Origin: Cepaea nemoralis | Lineage: Eukaryota > Mollusca > Gastropoda > Stylommatophora > Helicidae | NCBI GenBank assembly: GCA_014155875.1 | Contig: JACEFZ010017642.1 | Span: 1 to 64,000, forward strand | Reading direction: 5' to 3' | DNA: 64,000 bases | Shown: piece by piece, positions 56,921 through 64,000 of the stretch | Position numbering within the stretch: position 1 is the first letter of the stretch | Layout of the letters: every line of letters starts with the position of its first letter | Notes under the pieces: model-generated | Seen by the model: only the letters and a program-made list of their open reading frames with translations | What the model was told of the DNA's origin: nothing | Database searches by the model: none | Program-made: the position numbers and the translations under genes

Positions 56921-56928
56921 TATTAGAG

Positions 56929-57840
56929 GATATCACAGATGTCTGAGATTATAAATAGGTGTGGTAAGTTAAAGTAAAATGTGTACTTGTCCCATTAGGA
57001 GCTCTGGTACCAATTATATAATAGAATCATTTGTTACCAGTTACTAGAGCCATACTAACTGTTCACATTGATGTGGGAGGACTAGGGTGTGGATGGCCTT
57101 ATGTCAAATTCAATTAGTTCACTCAAGCAGAATATGTGTATTCTGACAATGAAACACTGTTAATATTTGGGGGAAATACTTCCATTGTGTAATTTTATTA
57201 TTCTTCTTAATATAGTTAAAATGATATACACTTAATTTTTATGTTATTATTGATAAGTTGGTATTTCTTTTCAAAGTAACATTTCACGAATGTGATGTCA
57301 GGTATTTGATTGGCTTATCAAATTAAACAATTTTTATTGTCTCCCGAAGTAGTTTCCTGCTTTGGGCCTATGATGTGATAGGGCCGTCACAGTTGTAGGC
57401 TTGAATGCACTGTTAAATAGGTGGTCCCTCCCTTTCTTAGCAGGCGACAAGCTCAGGCGCCAAGCACTGATCAAATCATATCACATATTTTCTTGGTTTT
57501 TCATCCCAGATAATTGTTTCAACCCATTTCATACTAGTAATTGTTGGTTTGTTAATAGTAAACAGTGCTACATTTTATAGTTAACATAAAAATATCATTG
57601 ATATTAATTGCTATTTATACATAACAACAACATTACAGTAAACTTGTTTTTGTGCAGCTCGCTTAAAATTTTGCACTTAAATTGTATTATTGTAGCCCAT
57701 AAAATTTATTTGAGAACTTTGAAAATCTGAAACATTTTATGTTTTAACAACATGAATAAACATTGGTGTGATATCATACTTTTGTTTCACTTAGCCATGT
57801 AGGTAATAGACTCAGTAAAGTTTGCTTTCATTCCTGTCAG
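56929..57840. other. End of the intron before exon 4
   Basis: AT-rich. 57355-57480 may be a distant copy of the 6470-6600 repeat. The acceptor is TTTCATTCCTGTCAG. Confidence 0.45.
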
Positions 57841-57986
57841 GTTGACCGGCAAAAAGCTGAATGTAATGAACTTTGGCTCATACAACTATCTTGGTTTTGC
57901 TGAAAACACTGGCCCCTGTGCTGATCATGTGGAAGAGACAACTAAGCAGTATGGTGTTGGTGTGTGTGCAGCTCGGCAAGAAATGG
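57841..57986 (+). CDS. SPTLC2: SPTLC2 exon starting the catalytic core (GSYNYLGF)
   Basis: 146 bp; its first base completes the last codon of either twin exon (GA+G = E or AA+G = K), and it leaves in phase 1. Encodes LTGKKLNVMNFGSYNYLGFA, ENTGPCADHVEETTKQYGVG and VCAARQEMG. N-F-G-S-Y-N-Y-L-G-F is the opening motif of the alpha-oxoamine synthase fold, and G-V-C-x-x-R-Q-E-M-G is part of the PLP/substrate pocket region. The donor is G|GTACAAG, weaker than the others. Joining from exon 20334-20504 directly would shift frame and stop at TGA 57901. Confidence 0.95.
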
Positions 57987-58139
57987 GTACAAGATGTTTT
58001 TTCACATATTTAATGTCAGTCCTTAACAAAACATCGCATACATTTTTTTCAAAATGCATGATTAGGGATATATTTTCAGCAGCATTGAAGAAATAAAAAG
58101 CATACTCTGAATATACCACTAGGTAAATTTGATGCATAT
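57987..58139. other. Intron start
   Basis: AT-rich intron following the weak donor. The SPTLC2 frame stays open only briefly past the donor, so read-through would soon stop. Confidence 0.5.
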
Positions 58140-58153
58140 CATATGAAACTTGA

Positions 58154-58482
58154 GGGACGCAGAGGTGTTTCCAAGGCACCAGGGCTGGGTTCTATACTGG
58201 CCAAGACCTATTGACGCGTCCTCGCCGAGCGTCTTGGGCAACAGGTCCCTTCGGGGTCCTGGCTAAAGTCAGTAGGATCGCCGATTCCTCCGAAGTCGGA
58301 GAGTATCTGCCTACACGGCGAGGAACCACCAGTCTGCACACCAATAAGCCAGACATGGGACAACGAATACTCACGCAAACCTCAGGTCCTGTATAACATC
58401 ACGCTGATGTTGGACAACAGGATGTCTTCATCCTACAGGGCTTCATGCTGGAGTTCACAGCCAGCGAACACAAGCAAGCAAG
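58154..58482 (+). mobile_element. 329-bp short retroposon with 14-bp TSD and AAGC tail
   Basis: CATATGAAACTTGA at 58140-58153 and 58483-58496 frames the insert exactly. It starts GGGACGCAGAGGTGTTTCCA and ends CAAGCAAGCAAGC, so the tail is (AAGC)n rather than poly-A. The other copy is 2326-2660, inverted. No coding frame is conserved between the two copies, consistent with a SINE or a LINE 3' fragment. Confidence 0.9.
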
Positions 58483-58605
58483 CATATGAAACTTGAAATT
58501 ATCAGTCAAATTACTGATACAGTAATTGAACATCCCAGTATTCATGATCTTGTCAGTAGACAATATGAGTGTTTTGTGTATGTTTCTCTTACTGATTTTT
58601 ATATA

Positions 58606-58825
58606 TGTCAGCATGGCCGAGGGGTTTAATGCACTCACGCTTCAACTTCCTGTATGCTGATTGCAAAGTAGTGGGTTCATCCCACACTCCAGTTAGCTGG
58701 ACTAAAACATTGACTTCTCGTTCAGAAAGCAATGGTAAACTACTTAACATAAAATGCTTAGAAAATCAACTCGGTGTTGATTGCAACGTCCTGCAAAGGG
58801 GACATTCAGCGTTTAAAAAATAAAT
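58606..58825 (+). mobile_element. tRNA-derived SINE
   Basis: GTCAGCATGGCCGAGGGG (A box) and GTGGGTTCATCCCACAC (B box with T-stem pairing GTGGG/CCCAC), then CTGGACTAAAACATTGACTT and AGCAATGGTAAACTACTTAA. Its head matches the 51088 family, but the body switches to the type seen at 20690-20960, so it is a mixed or related subfamily. Confidence 0.8.
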
Positions 58826-58929
58826 ATCTATTTATTATCTTTGTGGGAACTAGTGGTCATGCTGTGACATTGATACCCTCAGCAGATCAAGACTAACATT
58901 GAATGACTGCTTGTTGACGGTGCAAATAT

Positions 58930-59345
58930 CAGGTGAAACAACGTGTTTAAAGAGAAAAGAACAATTGCAACAACGGAAATTAAATTCCTGAGAAGAATAC
59001 TCAATGTATCAAGAAGAGAAAAAATCAGAAATTAAGAAATCAGGACTAAAGTGGGGGGGGGGGGGGGGGGGGGGGGGGTTTATAGCATGCTCTATATTTC
59101 AATAGAAAACATCAAGTTTAATGTTTGGGTCACCAACTAACAGTATACCACAACAAGTAATGATGTACAGACCAAATGGAACCAGAAGAAGAGGCCAACC
59201 ATGTAAATGATGGACAGACAGAATAACAGAGTTCATGAGAATCTCGATACATGAAGCCCATAAATGGGCACTCTCCCACTGTTTATGCTTCACCTCGACA
59301 CTGCAAGGTACAAGAGAAGCAAGATGAGATGAGACATGTTTAAGG
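58930..59345 (+). mobile_element. RT C-terminal relic interrupted by poly-G
   Basis: TEIKFLRRILNVSRREKI before, and RPNGTRRRGQPC, WTDRITEFMRISIHEAHKWA after, match the usual C-terminal order of another non-LTR RT type. Between them are 59051-59079, a run of about 28 G, and about 90 unmatched bases. Confidence 0.65.
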
Positions 59346-59524
59346 ATGTCTGAGTTTGGCTTTAAGTGTGATTCCAGCAAGAAATGAAAGATGAGAGGTC
59401 GAATCTGACATGTTTACAACCAGTGTGTTTACTGGAATTATCAACATCTTCTTGCCCGGGTGCTGTGATGTTAATGTTTAGAACCAAGAAGAAATCAAGT
59501 GCCCTGCCTACTGGCATGAGCAAG

Positions 59525-59676
59525 CATCTTCTCTACATCTTGGTATCTTCAACAGTGTGTATCAATTCATGTACTGACACACTTCCATGCCATGACTAAA
59601 CATCTTCTCTACATCTTGGGATCTTCAACAGTGTGTATCAATCCGTGTGCTGACACACTTCCATGCCATGACAAAA
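59525..59676. repeat. 76-bp tandem duplication
   Basis: CATCTTCTCTACATCTTGG starts at 59525 and 59601; the two units differ at a few bases. It adjoins a decayed minus-strand RT tail (59700-59800; FFGH...TTGK pattern). Confidence 0.85.
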
Positions 59677-59699
59677 GGCTGTCAAGAATCTTCTTTCAC

Positions 59700-59805
59700 T
59701 ATCTTCTCTTGACACAAATCTTTCCAGTTGTCACATGTTCCAGTTTTTCTCTTCTCTAAATATGCCCAAAAAATGACAACTGCCTCTTTATAATGTGTGT
59801 GATAA
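59700..59805 (-). mobile_element. RT C-terminal scrap, minus strand
   Basis: The reverse complement has TTTTTTGGGCATATTTAGAG and CATGTGACAACTGGAAAGAT, the FFGH...TTGK signature as in 31690-31935. Very short. Confidence 0.5.
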
Positions 59806-60121
59806 GTTGTTAAGTTGTCTTTGTGTTTCAGTCTTCTTCAAAGCATTCAGATTTCTCATGAGTCCTCAAGGAATTTTTGTTGTTGCTTATTTACTACTTG
59901 TCCGGGATTCACAGCCATCAGTTGAAACTGGTACCATGTAATATGCAAGAATTCTTTTTCTAACCCTCAGTGACAAGGATGTTGTGCATAAGATGTTCTT
60001 CATTATATAAAATGCAGTGTATGCTTGTCCTATTCTATTCTTCATCTTTGTGAAACATTTCTATCAGCTGTTATTGATGTGCTCAGATATTTACATTTTT
60101 TAACTGACCCCTAATTTTTTT

Positions 60122-60415
60122 TTTGCTCTCACTCGCTTTGAACTCAAGCATAGTTCATACATCTACTTCTAGTAGTGCTGGACTGAATTTTGCATATGTA
60201 TTAGCTTTCCCTATTAACAGTGTCCCTCATCAGCAGGTGAACCCACTCTGACTTCAGAGGTATTTGTAATTTATGTCCCAAAGTCAAGGATGATAAGTCA
60301 ATATTTTAGTCTAACTGTCCGGTCTAGGGGTTGAACCCCATATCTCGGCATCAGCACACTGGATTTTTAAGAGCATGTGTTCTTATATCCATTTAGCCAT
60401 GCTACTTACACTTGC
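60122..60415 (-). mobile_element. tRNA-derived SINE (51088 family), minus strand
   Basis: The minus strand reads AGCATGGCTAAATGGATATA (A box), ATGGGGTTCAACCCCTAGAC (B box) and TTAGACTAAAATATTGACTT, ending in an A run (T run at 60115-60124). Nearly full length. Confidence 0.85.
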
Positions 60416-60508
60416 CCCTAAAGAATACTGTTGATTTGAATTGTACAATAAGGCAGATATGTTTCTTTGATATTACCATTACTACTGTCTTCCTGCAATT
60501 TAGTCTTC

Positions 60509-60557
60509 TTGTTAACAATGGGGTACTTATCAGTTGTTAACAATGGGTACTTATCAG
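60509..60557. repeat. 24/25-bp tandem duplication in front of exon 5
   Basis: TTGTTAACAATGGGTACTTATCAG occurs twice in tandem, the first copy with one extra G, ending 15 bp before the exon 5 acceptor AG. Each copy supplies an additional CAG. The frame is open across both, so use of the CAG at 60557 would add five codons in frame. Confidence 0.85.
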
Positions 60558-60572
60558 ACTCTCAATCTGCAG

Positions 60573-60697
60573 GTTACCTGGACATTCACAGACAGCTCGA
60601 TGAGCTCGTGGCTGAGTACCTCGGTGTGGAGGCAGCTATTACTGTGCCAATGGGATTTGCTACCAATTCCATGAACATGCCAGCTCTTGTCAGCCAG
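60573..60697 (+). CDS. SPTLC2: SPTLC2 exon (GFATNSMN)
   Basis: 125 bp, phase 1 in, phase 0 out. Acceptor CTCAATCTGCAG, donor GTGAGA. Encodes (G)[47 protein letters not shown] in this position is the recognised motif of the SPTLC2 alpha-oxoamine synthase core; it follows M-G of the previous exon with no gap. The gene continues past the window: the PLP-binding lysine motif and C-terminus are not included here. Confidence 0.95.
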
Positions 60698-60889
60698 GTG
60701 AGACATGATCAGGCAATTTTTCTTGTGCGACAAGATTAAATCAAGCTTGAGTTCAGTCCCCAGTGGGCAGTATCTGAGGTCTTAGGATATAAATAGCATT
60801 TGTTGGTTACATTCTGTCACTTCCTTGAAGATCATGCAACTGAAAAGAAAATGCGATTATCATAAATTGACTTTCTTAGTAAAGTGGTG

Positions 60890-61365
60890 ATGTGATATTG
60901 CAAAATATGTTCCCAGTATGACTCAACAGTGAAATGCCTCTGTATTGTGTGCAATCTCTTTTGCTGCCTTTGTTTTTCCAAATTGGGATAATTATGGCGT
61001 TTCCCCAGTCCCATGGTGTCTGTTGTTCTATCTAAACATGGTTGAATAGTCTATGTAGCCATGCTGTTCCTACTTCTCTTGCTGCTTTAATTAGTTCATT
61101 TGGTATTTCATCTTGTTCCGGTGATTTGTTCTTTGGGGCTAATCTGATGGCTTCTATAATTTCTTCTTTTAGTATGTCTGGTTCTAGTTGTTTCGTGGCA
61201 TCTGTGTAGGTTTCTTGAATTCCTGTGACAACTGATGGGATGTTGAGAAGTTGTTCGAAATACTGCTTCCATCTTATTAGGATTTGTTTTTGTTCACTTA
61301 TTGGTTCTCCATTTTCACTGTTAATTATTTCAGTTGGGTCAAAGGGTTCTCCTCTGGCTGTAGAT
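60890..61365 (-). mobile_element. RT N-terminal relic, minus strand
   Basis: The minus strand reads PTEIINSENGEPISEQKQIL, RWKQYFEQLLNIPSVV, ILKEEIIEAIRLAPKNKSPE, QDEIPNELIKAAREVG, a stop, then WDWGNAIIIPIWKNKGSKRD and TQYRGISLLS. This is the fingers part of a non-LTR RT with PG-x-D changed to PE-Q-D. It is truncated before the catalytic aspartates. Confidence 0.78.
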
Positions 61366-61484
61366 GGATGATGATGTTTATATCATGCTGGTCACCTTTA
61401 CTTCCCTGAACAATTCCCTGTACCCATGTTTAGACTGGATTAAACTAGGAGCACACAACAGCCGTAAACTGTCTGTCAAAGTGT

Positions 61485-61700
61485 CATTGACTGCTTATAT
61501 AGTACCTTGCGGTGTATGGCAGGGGGGTCATGAGCTTGAGGAATTAAGGCCACCTGGCTAGTGCAGTCACTGTGAACTGTGCATGTTAGGGTTTTCTTTT
61601 TGCCCCCGACAGAAAAAAATCCACACCTTACCGAGGATTAAAACCCGGGTCTCAAAGGAGAATACGGCATTCTAGCCACTCGGTCAGCCACTCCTCTCAC
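61485..61700 (-). mobile_element. tRNA-derived SINE, minus strand
   Basis: The minus strand: GAGTGGCTGACCGAGTGGCT (A box region), GAGACCCGGGTTTTAATCCT (B box), CGGTAAGGTGTGGATTTTTT, then CTAGCCAGGTGGCCTTAATT and the end TATAGTACC-complement. The same family lies at 26650-26845, and its head at 28055-28180. Confidence 0.78.
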
Positions 61701-61934
61701 CAAACAGCTTGAGTAAAATTGTTGAGAGTATGCATCTTTCCTATGGCAAATTGGATGTGAGTCACAGATCTTTTCAAATTCACTAAAGAAGAAAATCTGG
61801 GCTTTTGAACTTGTATGTTACAGAAAAGTTCGTAGAATATTGTGAAGCAAGAAGAACAAGCATGCTGACATTGTATAAAACCTGAGCATTATACAAACAT
61901 AGACTCACAAACATTAGCATTTCTCAGAATCTGT

Positions 61935-62160
61935 AATAACGTATGCATATTTTTTTTAAAGTCGAGAGGATCGTCTTCATTGCCCCAGCGACCTGCCGAA
62001 AGCGTCACACGAAGCGTGAACTCCGTAGCTCCATCGACGACCCCCAGGAGTTTCCTAGAAAAATGCACTGAAAGTCGTAGCCCAGATTCAAACCCGCAAC
62101 CTTCGGAGCGCAAGGCAGACAGTTTGATCACTTCACTATGGATACTCCTGCATTAAGCAT
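61935..62160 (-). mobile_element. tRNA-derived SINE (GGCGAAGTGG family), minus strand
   Basis: The minus strand: CATAGTGAAGTGATCAAACT (A box region), GCGCTCCGAAGGTTGCGGGT then TTTGAATCTGGG (B box region), and the body CCTGGGGGTCGTCGATGGAG, CTACGGAGTTCACGCTTCGT, GACGCTTTCGGCAGGTCG. The tail is an A/T run at 61951-61960. Confidence 0.7.
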
Positions 62161-62221
62161 ATTAAATGTCACAGTGGCTTGGAAATAACAGTGATGGAAG
62201 GCCTCGTTACTGGAAGACTAG

Positions 62222-64000
62222 GCAGGGGCAGACCAGCATGAAGATGGACACCGGACATTGCAGACACTTGGCCGTGAAGGTGCATGAGACAGGGGCCGAC
62301 CAGCATGAAGATGGGCACCGGACATTGCAGACACTTGGCCGTGAGGGTGCATGAGACAGGGGCCGACCAGCATGAAGATGGGCACCGGACATTGCAGACA
62401 CTTGGCCGTGAGGGAGCATGAGACAGGGGCCGACCAGCATGAAGATGGGCACCGGACATTGCAGACACTTGGCCGTGGGGGTGCATGAGACAGGGGCCGA
62501 CCAGCATGAAGATGGGCACCGGACATTGCAGACACTTGGCCGTAAAGGTGCATGAGACAGGGGCCGACCAGCATGAAGATGGGCACCGGACATTGCAGAC
62601 ACTTGGCCGTGAGGGTGCATGAGACAGGGGCCGACCAGCATGAAGATGGGCACCGGACATTGCAGACACTTGGCTGTGAGGGAGCATGAGACGCGCCGAC
62701 CAGCATGAAGATGGGCACCGGACATTGCAGACACTTGGCCGTGGGGGTGCATGAGACAGGGGCCGACCAGCATGAAGATGGGCACCAGACATTGCAGACA
62801 CTTGGCCGTGGGGGTGCATGAGACGGGCCGACCAGCATGAAGATGGACACCGGACATTGCAGACACTTGGCCGTGAGGGAGCATGAGACAGGGGCCGACC
62901 AGCATGAAGATGGGCACCGAACATTGCAGACACTTAACCGTGAGGGAGCATGAGACAGGGGCTGACCAGCATGAAGATGGACATTGTAGACACTTGGCCG
63001 TGGGGGTGCATGAGACAGGGGCCGACCAGCTTGAAGATGGGCACCAGACATTGCAGACACTTGGCCGTGAGGGAGCATGAGACAGGGGCTGACCAGCATG
63101 AAGATGGACACTGGACATTGTAGACACTTGGCCGTGGGGGTGCATGAGACAGGGGCCGACCAGCATGAAGATGGGCACCAGACATTGCAGACACTTGGCC
63201 GTGAGGGTGCATGAGACGGGCCGACCAGTATGAAGATGGACACTGGACATTGTAGACACTTGGCCGTGAGGGTGCATGAGACAGGGGCCGACCAGCATGA
63301 AGATGGGCACCGGACATTGCAGACACTTGGCCGTGAGGGTGCATGAGACAGGGGCCGACCAGCATGAAGATGGACACCGGACATTGCAGACACTTGGCCG
63401 TGAGGGAGCATGAGACAGGGGCTGACCAGCATGAAGATGGACACTGGACATTGCAGACACTTGGCCGTGAGGGTGCATGAGACAGGGGCCGACCAGCATG
63501 AAGATGGGCACCGGACATTGCAGACACTTGGCCGTGAGGGTGCATGAGACAGGGGCCGACCAGCATGAAGATAGACACCGGACATTGCAGACACTTGGCC
63601 GTGAGGGTGCATGAGACAGGGGCCGACCAGCATGAAGATGGACACCGGACATTGCAGACACTTGGCCGTGAGGGTGCATGAGACAGCGGTTAACCAGCAT
63701 GAAGATGGACACTGGACATTGCAGACACTTGGCCGTGAGGGTGCATGAGACAGCGGTTAACCAGCATGAAGATGGACACTGGACATTGCAGACACTTGGC
63801 CATGGGGGTGCATGAGACAGGGGTTAACCAGCATGAAGATGGACACAGGACATTGCAGACACTTGGCCATTGGGGTGCATGAGACAGGGGTTAACCAGCA
63901 TGAAGATGGGCACCGAAAAGTTGCAGACACTTGGCCGTGGGGGTGCATGAAACGGGCCGACCAGCATGAAGATGTACACCAGATATTGCAGACACTTGGC
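62222..64000. repeat. 67-bp satellite array, at least 27 units, runs off the window
   Basis: The unit is about 67 bp (some 62-66 by deletion) with GACCAGCATGAAGATGG, CACCGGACATTGCAGACACT and TGGCCGTGAGGGTGCATGAG. Because the unit is not a multiple of three and its minus strand lacks stops, all three minus frames remain open for hundreds of codons. These proteins are not supported. Units vary by point changes (ACCGG/ACTGG, GGCCGA/GGTTAA), and the last ones near 63680-63900 form a subgroup with GGTTAACCAGCATG. The window ends inside the array. Confidence 0.95.

Noticed and set aside
57987..58096. Continuation of the SPTLC2 exon past 57986
   Set aside because: The frame reads on into non-conserved sequence, whereas splitting at G|GTACAAG joins exactly in frame to 60573 with family-consistent MGYLDIH.
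62169..63948. Minus-strand proteins of 254-501 residues rich in HLHAGRPLSHAP
   Set aside because: They are translations of a 67-bp tandem array open in all three frames; no start, splice or composition evidence of coding.
62222..64000. Possible CRISPR array
   Set aside because: The repeats are contiguous without unique spacers, and the window is clearly eukaryotic.

Overview
This is eukaryotic, animal nuclear DNA: AT-rich and intron-dominated, full of microsatellites, tRNA-derived SINEs and decayed retrotransposons, with no operons. The one host gene I can support is on the + strand: the catalytic subunit of serine palmitoyltransferase (SPTLC2 family). Its exons are at 13424-13581 (probable first coding exon), 20334-20504, 43361-43515, 44857-45011, 57841-57986 and 60573-60697. 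The PLP-lysine half of the enzyme must lie beyond 64000. The protein and the mix of mobile elements (Jockey-like, RTE/L1-like, Penelope-like, mariner, hAT, several SINEs) suggest a lophotrochozoan invertebrate, perhaps a gastropod-like mollusc. That assignment is an inference.

The most interesting observation is that one SPTLC2 exon is present twice (43361-43515 and 44857-45011). Both copies are exactly 155 bp, start in phase 0, end in phase 2, and have good acceptors and the same GTATGT donor. They encode 52-residue segments identical at 31 positions, with most degenerate codons changed synonymously. Using both exons, or neither, gives an early stop. The reading frame therefore enforces one exon at a time, which is the signature of mutually exclusive exons. 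The alternative residues cluster just after the conserved RDCWNR motif. The sequence thus predicts two isoforms of the enzyme that makes the first sphingolipid intermediate.

Layout. 1-13423: upstream flank with a nearly intact non-LTR reverse transcriptase (125-1909, -) between two (AT)n tracts, a nested retroelement, a fold-back element, RNase H fragments and microsatellites. 13582-20333: intron with a nearly complete Jockey-type element (about 15453-18960, -). 20505-43360: a 22.9 kb intron with a fresh retrotransposon copy (21296-22100, 10-bp target duplication), a Jockey copy with its own nested insertion, an RT ORF (35242-36732), a Penelope-like GIY-YIG module, a direct duplication (28845/41817) and several minisatellites. 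43516-44856: a 1.3 kb intron between the twin exons with no recognisable mobile element. 45012-57840: intron with an RT relic, mariner, two hAT elements and SINEs. 57987-60572 and 60698-64000: more SINEs, RT relics and a 67-bp satellite that runs off the window.

Mobile elements supply essentially all other coding sequence. Few reading frames are intact: the 594-codon RT at 125-1909, the 496-codon RT at 35242-36732 and the 161-codon GIY-YIG module at 39778-40263. The rest are broken. Several insertions can be dated relative to each other from target-site duplications.
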